Below are positions 1 through 5,638 of a stretch of 5,638 bases of DNA, piece by piece. The translations under genes and the position numbers were made by a program. Within the stretch, counting starts at the first letter, position 1, and each line of letters starts with the position of its first letter. Location of the stretch: NCBI GenBank assembly GCA_014376915.1, contig JACMQP010000522.1, positions 1 to 5,638 on the forward strand, given 5' to 3'. The DNA comes from Ramlibacter sp. (GTDB lineage Bacteria; Pseudomonadota; Gammaproteobacteria; Burkholderiales; Burkholderiaceae). The notes under the pieces were generated by a model, which had not been told where the DNA came from, searched no databases, and saw only the letters and a list, made by a program, of their open reading frames with translations.

Positions 1-708
1 GTCGCGCGCAAGGGCGGCCAGGTGGTCGGCCAGGTGGTGAGCACCATGACCGGGATCTCGGAGTCGTCCCGGAAGATCTCCGACATCATCGGGGTGATCG
101 ACGGCATCGCTTTCCAGACCAACATCCTGGCGCTCAACGCTGCGGTGGAAGCGGCGCGGGCCGGCGAGCAGGGCCGCGGCTTCGCGGTGGTTGCCGCCGA
201 AGTGCGCAGCCTGGCCCAGCGCAGCGCCGCGGCGGCCAAGGAAATCAAGGGCCTGATCGGCGACTCGGTCGACAAGGTCGAGGCCGGCACCAAGCTGGTC
301 GACGCCGCCGGCAAGACCATGCAGGAGATCGTCACATCGGTCAGCAAGGTCAGCGAGCTGATCGCCGAGATTGCCGCCGCCAGCCAGGAGCAGAGCTCCG
401 GCATCGAGCAGGTCAACACCGCCATCACGCAGATGGACCAGGTGGTGCAGCAGAACGCCTCGCTGGTGGAGGAAGCCACGGCGGCAACCGAATCGATGAA
501 GGAGCAGGCCACCTCGCTGCTGCAGACAGTGTCGCGCTTCAAGCTCGGTGAGCAACACATCGATGCGATCGATCGGCCGGCCTCGCAACAGGTGCGCAAT
601 GAAAGTCTGCCTTCCTGGCGCCACGACCGTTCTTCTATGATGAATGGCCGTGACCGAATTCGAACTCAAGCTGGAAATTCCCGCACCGCGGCTGCAGCCG
701 CTGCTTGA
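1..708 (+). CDS. Methyl-accepting chemotaxis protein, C-terminal signalling domain (5'-truncated by window edge)
   Basis: This is the cytoplasmic end of a chemoreceptor that controls CheA kinase through CheW. The frame is open from base 1, so the sensor, membrane segments and HAMP domain lie upstream of the window; the GTG at 22 is internal. The 235 visible residues hold the near-invariant hairpin tip, with [20 protein letters not shown] and then [12 protein letters not shown], from about base 112. They continue through the descending coiled-coil arm with Gln/Glu-rich methylation-type segments ([24 protein letters not shown]) to SRFKLG near base 547. From memory the arm aligns without gaps to E. 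coli Tsr, suggesting the same length class. The remaining roughly 50 residues are non-conserved, end in a run of six alanines, and lack the NWETF-type CheR/CheB docking pentapeptide. The TGA at 706-708 lies 65 bases inside the next gene. The ligand cannot be inferred. Family assignment is very secure. Confidence 0.96.
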   Translation, partial: VARKGGQVVGQVVSTMTGISESSRKISDIIGVIDGIAFQTNILALNAAVEAARAGEQGRGFAVVAAEVRSLAQRSAAAAKEIKGLIGDSVDKVEAGTKLVDAAGKTMQEIVTSVSKVSELIAEIAAASQEQSSGIEQVNTAITQMDQVVQQNASLVEEATAATESMKEQATSLLQTVSRFKLGEQHIDAIDRPASQQVRNESLPSWRHDRSSMMNGRDRIRTQAGNSRTAAAAAA

Positions 709-2131
709 CGCGCTCAGGCAGGGCGACGCGGCGCGGCAACGGCTGCGCGCCACTTATTTCGACACCCAGGACGGCGCGCTGGTCGCGGATGGCATCGTGG
801 TGCGGATGCGCCAGGAAGGCCGCAAGTGGGTGCAGACCGCCAAGGCCCCCGGCCGCGGCCCGCTCGAGCGGCTCGAGCACAACGCGCCGGTGGCCCCCGA
901 CGAGGCCGGCCTGGTGCCAGCGGTGGACCTGGCGCGCCACAGCGGGACGGCGGTCGGGGATGCAATCCGGCGCGCACTCGGAAGCAAGGCGGACGCCGCC
1001 GTCCCGCGGCTCATTCCGCTGTACGAAACCGACGTCACCCGCCTGTCCGTGTGCGTGCGGCGCGGCGAATCCGAGGTGGAAATCGCGCTCGACGAAGGCC
1101 GCATCGTCGCTGGCGCCCAGTCGTCGCCCTTGCGCGAACTGGAACTGGAACTGAAACAGGGCCGACCCGAGGATGCGGTGCTGCTGGCGCGCGAAGGCTG
1201 CCGCATCCATGGCCTCTGGCTCAGCACCATCAGCAAGTCCATGAAAGGTCAGCGGCTGGCGGGCACGGTTGCGCCGCCGGCGCACGTCGCACGGGCACGC
1301 GGCATCGAGCGCCGCGCCGGCGGCCACGCCTTTGTGCAGGCTGTCGTCGGCGCCTGTCTGGAGCAGGTCACGGAATATGCCAGCGAAATCGCCGGCGGTA
1401 GCACAGACGCCGAACACATCCACCAGCTGCGCGTGGGCATCCGGCGGCTACGCACGGCGCTGCGGGAACTGGCCGGACTCACCGATGGAATCGATAAGGC
1501 CTGGGAAGCGCCGCTGGTCGAGGTGTTCCGGGCGTTGGGTCGCCATCGCGACCAGGGCCACCTGGGGCGCAACGTCGAACCGGTGATCGAGGGGGCGGGC
1601 GGTCCGGCCGTCGAGGCCGCGGCGCTGGCGACCGACGTTCCCGATCCAGGCCTGGCGGTGCGCTCGCCCGCGTTCCAGGACAGCCTGCTGGCACTGCTCG
1701 CGTTCGTGCACCGCGAAGCCGGTCACGACGGTCCGGGCCATGACGAGACGAAGAAGCGCGTCCGCAAGGCGCTGGCCAGACTCCATGCGCTGGTGCTCAA
1801 GGACGGCGCCCGTTTCGCCAGCCTGGACGAGCCGCACCAGCACCGCGTGCGCAAGCGGGTCAAGCGCATGCGCTATCTGGCCGAATTCGCCGCGCCGCTG
1901 TTCCGCTCACGCAAGACCCGGGCCTTCGCCGACAGCCTCAAGCCGCTGCAGGATGCACTGGGCGGGTACAACGACGAGCTGATGGCCCTGCACGCCTACC
2001 GCGCGCTGGCACCGCAGCAGCCCGAGGCCTGGTTCGCTGTCGGCTGGCTGAGTGCCCGACGTGAGCCCCATGCGCTGGCTTGCCAGCGGGCGGTCGAGGC
2101 GTTTTCCCGAACCCGCCCGTTCTGGGAGTGA
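644..2131 (+). CDS. CYTH-CHAD domain protein (predicted inorganic triphosphatase / polyphosphate-binding)
   Basis: The protein has 495 residues and two domains, like E. coli YgiF but somewhat longer. The N-terminal CYTH domain (about 1-200) shows the ExExK signature EFELK at residues 5-9, basic triphosphate-tunnel residues R54, R56, R60, K61 and K67, the YETDVTRL strand near 127, and the acidic strand RELELELK at 164-171, a usual metal-binding element. The C-terminal CHAD domain (about 225-490) has both histidine/arginine helices: [11 protein letters not shown] from residue 260 and [14 protein letters not shown] from 398. CYTH enzymes of this type hydrolyse inorganic triphosphate, and CHAD domains bind polyphosphate; both are family knowledge. 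The start is fixed by a TGA at 641-643 immediately before the ATG and by the CYTH signature at residue 5. GTG at 650 is the only close alternative. No clear Shine-Dalgarno is visible. Its tail-to-tail neighbour is an exopolyphosphatase, which supports a polyphosphate role. Confidence 0.93.
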   Translation: MAVTEFELKLEIPAPRLQPLLDALRQGDAARQRLRATYFDTQDGALVADGIVVRMRQEGRKWVQTAKAPGRGPLERLEHNAPVAPDEAGLVPAVDLARHSGTAVGDAIRRALGSKADAAVPRLIPLYETDVTRLSVCVRRGESEVEIALDEGRIVAGAQSSPLRELELELKQGRPEDAVLLAREGCRIHGLWLSTISKSMKGQRLAGTVAPPAHVARARGIERRAGGHAFVQAVVGACLEQVTEYASEIAGGSTDAEHIHQLRVGIRRLRTALRELAGLTDGIDKAWEAPLVEVFRALGRHRDQGHLGRNVEPVIEGAGGPAVEAAALATDVPDPGLAVRSPAFQDSLLALLAFVHREAGHDGPGHDETKKRVRKALARLHALVLKDGARFASLDEPHQHRVRKRVKRMRYLAEFAAPLFRSRKTRAFADSLKPLQDALGGYNDELMALHAYRALAPQQPEAWFAVGWLSARREPHALACQRAVEAFSRTRPFWE

Positions 2132-2140
2132 AACTGCCGG

Positions 2141-3625
2141 TCACGCCAGGGCCAGGATCCAGGGCGTCTTCTGCCAGGCAATGACTTCTTCGCGCAGCAG
2201 GTGCGCCGACTGCGGCCAGGCCGCGGGCCAGTCCGGCCGCAGGCTGAGCGTGATGACATGGCCGTCGCCGCTCAACTGCAAGCCCTTGAGGTCCGGGTCG
2301 CGCCGCGCGTGGCACAAGATCACCGCCAGCCGCAGGCACAGCAGCTGGTGCACGAACAGGTCGTCCTCGAAGTCCGCATCGAGCTTGCGCAGCTTGCCGC
2401 GGTGGCCCAGCACCAGCAAGCTGAGCCGGTGCAGTTCCGGCTGGGCGAAACCGGGCGCGTCGGCATTGTCCAGAATGTAGGCGCCATGCTTGTGGTAATC
2501 GCTGTGCGCGATCTGGCTGCCGATTTCGTGCAGCTGGGTGGCCCAGCCGAGCTTGCGCTGCTGCCGGTCGAGTTCGAGCGTGCTGTCGCCGCTGCGAAGC
2601 TGGCGCAGCAACTGGCCCGCGACCTTGCCGACCCGTGTCGCCTGCGGTGCATCGACGCCAAATTTGGAGGCCAGCCGCTGCACGGTGCTGGAGCGGATGT
2701 CGGTTTCGCTATGCTCGCGGTCCAGCAGGTCGTACAGGACGCCATGCCGCAGGGCGCCCTGGGCAGCTTGCATCTCGTCGATCTCCAGCAGGTCGAACAC
2801 CGCCTGCAGCACGCTCAAGCCACCGCCGATCACCGGGCGACGGTCGTCCTTGATGCCGTCCAGCCGCAGCTTGTCGGCCGATCGCGCGGCCAGCAGGCGC
2901 TCGTGCAGCCATGCCAGGCCATCGCGGTTGATGACGCCGGGCGGCCAGCCCGCCGCCCCGAGCACGTCGGCCACCGCGCCGATGGTGCCGGAGGCGCCGT
3001 AGGCCACGTCCCAGTCGCCGCGCCGGTAGGAGCCGAGCGCTTCGTCCAGCACGGCCTTCGCCGCAACCTCGGCCCGCGTGAATGCGCTTTCGGTGAACAG
3101 GCCTTCGGGGAAGTATTTCATCGACCACGCGACGCTGCCGACCCGGTAGCTTTCGGTCACGTCGGCGGCGAAGTGCCGGCCAAGGATCAGTTCGGTCGAG
3201 CGCCCGCCGATGTCGACGACCAGCCGCCGCTCGTCCGACTGCGGCAGCAGGTGAGCGACCCCCTGGTAGATCAGCCGCGCCTCTTCCCGGCCGGAGATGA
3301 CGTCGATCGGAAAGCCGAGGATGGCGTGGGCGCGCTCCAGGAACACGTCGCGGTTGAGCGCCTCGCGCAGGGTCTGGGTGCCGACAGCGCGGACCTGTGC
3401 CTTCTTGAACCCTGCCAGCCGCTCGCCGAACCGCGCGACGCAATCCCAGCCGCGCTGCATCGCTTCGGGCGTGAGGTTGCGCCCCTCGTCCAGACCGTTG
3501 CCCTGGCGCACGGTTTCCTTCAGGTATTCGGTACGGTGGATCTGCCCGTGGTCGAGGCGGCCGATTTCGAGCCGGTAGCTGTTCGACCCGAGATCGACCG
3601 CGGCAAGCAGGGTTCCGTTTTGCAT
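2141..3625 (-). CDS. ppx: Exopolyphosphatase (Ppx/GppA family)
   Basis: This cytoplasmic enzyme should release orthophosphate from the ends of polyphosphate chains; some family members also hydrolyse pppGpp. It has 494 residues, a normal length for the proteobacterial family. The ASKHA-fold motifs are in order: phosphate-1 AAVDLGSNSYRLEIG (8-22), the acidic SGREEARLIY (111-120) expected to hold the catalytic glutamate (E114/E115), phosphate-2 DIGGRSTELILG (138-149), and YGASGTIGAVADVLGA (209-224). The C-terminal HD-like part carries LHEIG (365-369) and HSDYHKHGAYIL (374-385). The open frame extends to base 3802, but those 59 residues are unlike the family and run into the 3' end of the neighbouring gene, so the ATG at 3625-3623 (MQNGTLLAAVDLG) is chosen. 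The phosphate-2 loop reads GGRSTE where many homologues have GGGSTE. A 70-base gap follows the upstream gene, with no strong promoter, so cotranscription is likely but not proven. GppA is the main alternative. Confidence 0.93.
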   Translation of the reverse strand: MQNGTLLAAVDLGSNSYRLEIGRLDHGQIHRTEYLKETVRQGNGLDEGRNLTPEAMQRGWDCVARFGERLAGFKKAQVRAVGTQTLREALNRDVFLERAHAILGFPIDVISGREEARLIYQGVAHLLPQSDERRLVVDIGGRSTELILGRHFAADVTESYRVGSVAWSMKYFPEGLFTESAFTRAEVAAKAVLDEALGSYRRGDWDVAYGASGTIGAVADVLGAAGWPPGVINRDGLAWLHERLLAARSADKLRLDGIKDDRRPVIGGGLSVLQAVFDLLEIDEMQAAQGALRHGVLYDLLDREHSETDIRSSTVQRLASKFGVDAPQATRVGKVAGQLLRQLRSGDSTLELDRQQRKLGWATQLHEIGSQIAHSDYHKHGAYILDNADAPGFAQPELHRLSLLVLGHRGKLRKLDADFEDDLFVHQLLCLRLAVILCHARRDPDLKGLQLSGDGHVITLSLRPDWPAAWPQSAHLLREEVIAWQKTPWILALA

Positions 3626-3695
3626 CGAGCAGGGTTTCAGGGAGCGGCGGTCAGCATAGCATCCGTCCCGGTGGGAGCGGGCCTGGTCCAGGTCT

Positions 3696-4841
3696 TTAAC
3701 CGACCACCCGTCCGTCCGCGGTGAGCATGCTCTGGGTGACGTAAGTGGCGCTGCGGTGTTTCGCATCGAAGCTGACGCGATAGCCGCCCAGGTCGACCGC
3801 ACTGCGCTTCTGGAATGCTGCCAGGGCGGTTGCGCGGCTGACCGGGCCGTCGATGTCGGCCAATACCTGGTACGTGTACTGGGCGGCGATGAAGCCGGCC
3901 AGGCTCAGGGCCACCGGCGGTTCGTCGAACAGCCTTGCCATCACCTCCCGGTAGCGCCGCACGATCGGCACCGACGAGGCGGTGACCATCGGGACCGCCT
4001 GGGTCGCGATCACGGGCGTGGACTTCGCGCCGCCCATCTGCAGCACGGTCTGCAGGTTGACGTCGGCCAGCGCCACCACGTACCGCTGCCGTGCCTGCCG
4101 ATCCAACCCCTGGGTGAACTGCACCAGCTCGGGCGTGCCGCCGATGAACAGCAGGACGGCGGGGGTGGCCCGGTCCATCCGCTGGCCCAGTTGCGCCAGG
4201 TCGGTGCCGACCGGGTAGCTGCGCAGCCTGAGCCTGAGTTCGGCGGCGCTGCGGGCCGCGTCGTTGCGGTACAGGTCGTGTTCGCGGCGGGAGGCGAACA
4301 CGACGCCGACTTCCTGCACGCCGGTCGCCGACAGCGACTTCAGCGCGTGGGCGATCTGCTCCTGGCGCGCCGCGAAGATGGGAAAGGTGCGTTCATCGAT
4401 CTCCATGATCGAGCTCTGCAGCCAGGGCGCCACATGAGCGATGTTCAGTCCCTCCTTGCGCAGCAGCCCCACCAGTTGCAACGCGACCGGGTCGCTCACA
4501 GTGCCCGAGATTGCGACGCAGGCGGGGTTATCGCGGATCGACTGGACGGCGGCCGCCAGGCTGGCCGGCGTGCCGTCCACCTCGATGGCCGAATGCTGGA
4601 CCGGCCGCCCGCGCAAACCGCCGCGGCTGTTGATGTCCTGCCATGCCGCGCGCGAGCCGATCAGAAAATCCCTGGCGACATCCTGCTGCTCGTTGGATGC
4701 GTCGACGATCTGTGCCACCGTGATCGGGCGGCCCGGCAGGCGCCCGGGCTGGGCCCAGGCGGCGCCGGTGGTCGTGAAGACCGTCGCGGCGGCCGACTGC
4801 AGGGCCAGCCTGCGGCTGAGACCGGTCAGGGATGCGTTCAT
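3696..4841 (-). CDS. Periplasmic type-1 ABC substrate-binding protein (LivK / Peripla_BP_6-like), ligand unknown
   Basis: This is a predicted 381-residue periplasmic binding protein. An N-terminal signal peptide (basic SRR at 9-11, hydrophobic stretch, AWA at 28-30 before Gln31) precedes a type-1 binding-protein fold. That fold shows a first strand ITVAQIVDAS, a helix region with GSRAAWQDINSRGGLRGRPV, then PACVAISGTVSDPVALQLVGLL, a hinge-region strand VQEVGVVFASRREHDLYRNDAA, and PAVLLFIGGTPELVQFTQGL. These resemble leucine/isoleucine/valine-type receptors. The SRRLAL stretch resembles a twin-arginine motif but lacks its usual phenylalanine, so Sec export is equally possible. ATG at 4841 is preferred; TTG at 4847 would add only two residues. 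The gene starts 17 bases after the FAS1 stop codon and ends 70 bases before ppx, all on one strand. No permease or ATPase gene is in the window, so it is an orphan here. Its position behind a PhoB box hints at a phosphate-starvation role, but the ligand cannot be read from sequence. Confidence 0.85.
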   Translation of the reverse strand: MNASLTGLSRRLALQSAAATVFTTTGAAWAQPGRLPGRPITVAQIVDASNEQQDVARDFLIGSRAAWQDINSRGGLRGRPVQHSAIEVDGTPASLAAAVQSIRDNPACVAISGTVSDPVALQLVGLLRKEGLNIAHVAPWLQSSIMEIDERTFPIFAARQEQIAHALKSLSATGVQEVGVVFASRREHDLYRNDAARSAAELRLRLRSYPVGTDLAQLGQRMDRATPAVLLFIGGTPELVQFTQGLDRQARQRYVVALADVNLQTVLQMGGAKSTPVIATQAVPMVTASSVPIVRRYREVMARLFDEPPVALSLAGFIAAQYTYQVLADIDGPVSRATALAAFQKRSAVDLGGYRVSFDAKHRSATYVTQSMLTADGRVVG

Positions 4842-4858
4842 GGGCAAGCGCGCTGCAT

Positions 4859-5335
4859 TCAGCGACGCGGCGGCAGCAGGACGCGGTCGATCGAATAGAC
4901 CACGCCGTTGCTGGCCATGACCTCGTGGCCCTGGGCCATGGCGTCTTCCACCGTCACGAAATCGCCGGCCCGCGCCAGTCCGACCTCGGCACCGTTGGCC
5001 GTCTTGACGTTGCCGGTCTTGATCTCGGCAGCAGTGATGCGCGCCGGCAGGACGTGGTAGCTCAGCACTGCCTTCAATCGAGCCGGATCTTTCAGTTCGT
5101 CCATCGTTTTGGCGGGCACCGCCTTGAACGCCTCGTTGGTCGGGGCGAAGAGGGTGTAGGGCCCGGCGCCGCGGAGCATGTCGGCCAGGCCGGCCTGCTG
5201 CACCAGGCCGTTGAGTGTGCTGAGCTGCGGGTCGCGCGCCAGCGTGTCGGCCACCGACACCGGGGCCAAGGGGGTGGCGCAGCCGGCCAGCACGGCCAGC
5301 AGGGGAGCAGCGAAAAGGACGCGAAGATTCAGCAT
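4859..5335 (-). CDS. FAS1 (fasciclin / beta-Ig-H3) domain lipoprotein
   Basis: This is a small secreted protein of 158 residues with a single FAS1 domain. The N-terminus MLNLRVLFAAPLLAVLAGC is a lipoprotein signal with lipobox LAGC and lipidated Cys19. Ala at position +2 after Cys suggests outer-membrane rather than inner-membrane retention. The FAS1 domain covers about 28-156, with the H1-like motif TLFAPTNEAF (61-70), YHVLP (93-97) and the closing strand NGVVYSIDRVLLPP (143-156). FAS1 domains are commonly adhesive or extracellular; no enzymatic role is established for bacterial versions. The open frame continues upstream to 5542, but that extension has no signal peptide, runs across the PhoB boxes and overlaps pstS, so the ATG at 5335-5333 is chosen. 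No strong Shine-Dalgarno is visible. It is the first gene after the minus-strand PhoB box and is followed closely by the substrate-binding protein, so it likely leads a phosphate-controlled transcript. Confidence 0.9.
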   Translation of the reverse strand: MLNLRVLFAAPLLAVLAGCATPLAPVSVADTLARDPQLSTLNGLVQQAGLADMLRGAGPYTLFAPTNEAFKAVPAKTMDELKDPARLKAVLSYHVLPARITAAEIKTGNVKTANGAEVGLARAGDFVTVEDAMAQGHEVMASNGVVYSIDRVLLPPRR

Positions 5336-5367
5336 GGTGGTGTTGCTCGGGAGTTGGTGACCAGGTG

Positions 5368-5373
5368 AGGCTA
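5368..5373 (-). promoter_or_regulatory. Candidate -10 hexamer for the FAS1 gene
   Basis: Read on the minus strand the hexamer is TAGCCT, matching TATAAT at three of six positions. It begins exactly 10 bases after the minus-strand PhoB box, the same spacing as on the pstS side. It would place transcription start near 5361, about 25 bases before the FAS1 ATG. The hexamer is weak, which is usual for activator-dependent promoters, so the call rests on spacing and symmetry. Confidence 0.4.
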
Positions 5374-5383
5374 GGGGCGGCCC

Positions 5384-5401
5384 GTGACAGTACCGTGACA
5401 G
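5384..5401 (-). promoter_or_regulatory. PhoB box driving the FAS1 / binding-protein / ppx direction
   Basis: On the minus strand this reads CTGTCACGGTACTGTCAC: two 7-base direct repeats CTGTCAC separated by four bases. That is the architecture of the PhoB half-site pair known from E. coli (CTGTCAT, 4-base spacer, CTGTCAT). Each half site differs from that consensus only at its last base. It is oriented toward the FAS1 gene, whose ATG is 48 bases downstream, and overlaps where a -35 element would sit. Regulation by PhoB is inferred from the motif and from pstS next door. Confidence 0.82.
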
Positions 5402-5403
5402 CG

Positions 5404-5421
5404 CTGTCATGCGTCTGTCAC
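5404..5421 (+). promoter_or_regulatory. PhoB box driving pstS
   Basis: The site reads CTGTCATGCGTCTGTCAC: a perfect CTGTCAT half site, a four-base spacer, and CTGTCAC. This is an almost exact match to the known PhoB box. It lies 50 bases before the pstS ATG and takes the place of a -35 element. pstS is a classical PhoB target, so motif, orientation and gene identity agree. Two bases (5402-5403) separate it from the minus-strand box. Confidence 0.9.
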
Positions 5422-5431
5422 ACAAGCTTCG

Positions 5432-5437
5432 TAAAGT
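5432..5437 (+). promoter_or_regulatory. Candidate -10 hexamer for pstS
   Basis: The hexamer TAAAGT matches TATAAT at four of six positions and begins 10 bases after the plus-strand PhoB box, the spacing expected for PhoB-dependent sigma-70 promoters. Transcription would start near 5444, giving a leader of about 28 bases that contains the ribosome binding site. Confidence 0.55.
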
Positions 5438-5458
5438 CGCTCCAGTCCCATCCCAACC

Positions 5459-5466
5459 AGAGGTGA
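5459..5466 (+). promoter_or_regulatory. Ribosome binding site of pstS
   Basis: AGAGGTGA is a good match to the anti-Shine-Dalgarno complement and ends five bases before the ATG at 5472. It is the only strong Shine-Dalgarno in the window. It fixes the pstS start and suggests that pstS is translated more efficiently than the other genes here. Confidence 0.85.
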
Positions 5467-5471
5467 ACCCC

Positions 5472-5638
5472 ATGAACAACCAGATCCTTCGTACCGCCGC
5501 CCTGTCGCTGGCCGGTTTCTCGGTCCTGTCCTTCGCCGGCACCGCCGCCGCCCAGGACGCGACCGGCGCCGGCGCCAGCTTCCCGGCACCGCTTTATTCG
5601 AAGTGGGCCTCCGACTACAACAAGGCAACCGGCGCCAA
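5472..5638 (+). CDS. pstS: Phosphate ABC transporter substrate-binding protein PstS (3'-truncated by window edge)
   Basis: These are the first 55 codons of the periplasmic high-affinity phosphate receptor, which delivers orthophosphate to the PstC-PstA-PstB transporter. The N-terminus MNNQILRTAALSLAGF and its continuation form a Sec signal peptide with likely cleavage after Ala27 (TAAA before Gln28). The mature start TGAGASFPAPLYSKWASDYN is the hallmark PstS N-terminus: its TGAGxxFPAPxY loop contributes backbone and threonine/serine contacts to phosphate, and E. coli PstS has the near-identical TGAGATFPAPVYAKW. The start is supported by the AGAGGTGA ribosome binding site and by the PhoB box and -10 upstream. 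pstC, pstA, pstB and phoU often follow and may lie beyond the window. Confidence 0.96.
   Translation, partial: MNNQILRTAALSLAGFSVLSFAGTAAAQDATGAGASFPAPLYSKWASDYNKATGA

Noticed and set aside
559..573. Imperfect palindrome ATCGATGCGATCGAT near the chemoreceptor tail
   Set aside because: It is short, inside the open frame, lacks a T run and resembles no known operator; repeated GATC/CGAT in GC-rich DNA explains it.
635..1423. Open frame of 262 codons on the minus strand, antisense to the CYTH-CHAD gene
   Set aside because: No domain is visible, and the plus-strand frame has conserved CYTH residues throughout this span.
2120..2160. Possible bidirectional terminator between the convergent CYTH-CHAD and ppx genes
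   Set aside because: No stable hairpin followed by a T run is visible on either strand; only nine non-coding bases are present.
3653..3681. Possible own promoter for ppx (TATGCT on the minus strand at 3658-3653)
   Set aside because: The hexamer is fair, but the -35 position at normal spacing reads CCCGCT and does not match. Not strong enough to annotate.
2201..3724. Long open frame of 507 codons on the plus strand, antisense to ppx
   Set aside because: The translation is a low-complexity, Ala/Val/Gln/Arg-rich string with no recognisable domain. The minus strand carries all Ppx motifs. Long antisense frames are expected in GC-rich coding DNA.
3626..3802. N-terminal extension of Ppx to an upstream start at 3802
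   Set aside because: The extra 59 residues are unlike any Ppx N-terminus and overlap the 3' end of the neighbouring gene. The family motif begins a few residues after the ATG at 3625.
3756..4898. Open frame of 380 codons on the plus strand, antisense to the substrate-binding protein
   Set aside because: Composition is dominated by Arg, Gly, Gln and His with no signal peptide or motif. It mirrors the real minus-strand gene and is a GC-driven shadow.
5336..5542. N-terminal extension of the FAS1 protein to 5542
   Set aside because: It would bury the lipoprotein signal at residue 70, cross both PhoB boxes and overlap the pstS start.

Overview
The window reads as chromosomal DNA from a GC-rich betaproteobacterium, most likely of the order Burkholderiales. 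This rests on the codon usage (strong G/C at third positions), the Tsr-like chemoreceptor end, and the sequences of the Ppx, PstS and CYTH-CHAD proteins. No species can be named from the sequence alone. I see no mobile element, RNA gene or CRISPR array. The gene order looks ancestral and is centred on phosphate and polyphosphate.

Layout from left to right. Bases 1-708 (+) are the C-terminal signalling half of a methyl-accepting chemotaxis protein whose start lies upstream. Its last 65 bases overlap the start of a CYTH-CHAD protein (644-2131, +), a predicted triphosphate hydrolase / polyphosphate-binding protein. Nine bases further on, and convergent with it, lies ppx, an exopolyphosphatase (2141-3625, -). 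Upstream of ppx on the same strand are a periplasmic type-1 substrate-binding protein (3696-4841, -) and a small FAS1-domain (fasciclin) lipoprotein (4859-5335, -). A 136-base divergent intergenic region follows, and then the 5' end of pstS, the high-affinity phosphate-binding protein (5472 to the window edge, +).

The most informative element is the divergent region. It carries two near-consensus PhoB boxes back to back, 5384-5401 on the minus strand and 5404-5421 on the plus strand, separated by two bases. Each is followed after exactly 10 bases by a candidate -10 hexamer. The right-hand box fits the expected control of pstS. The left-hand box points at the FAS1 gene, the substrate-binding-protein gene and probably ppx. 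I infer a divergent Pho-regulon locus: under phosphate starvation PhoB would induce phosphate uptake (PstS) on one side, and a FAS1 lipoprotein, an orphan LivK-type binding protein and polyphosphate breakdown (Ppx) on the other. The CYTH-CHAD gene, tail to tail with ppx, adds a second likely polyphosphate-related protein.

Coding content is dense. The only non-coding stretches are 2132-2140, 3626-3695, 4842-4858 and 5336-5471. I found no convincing intrinsic terminator. Shine-Dalgarno sequences are weak or absent except in front of pstS.
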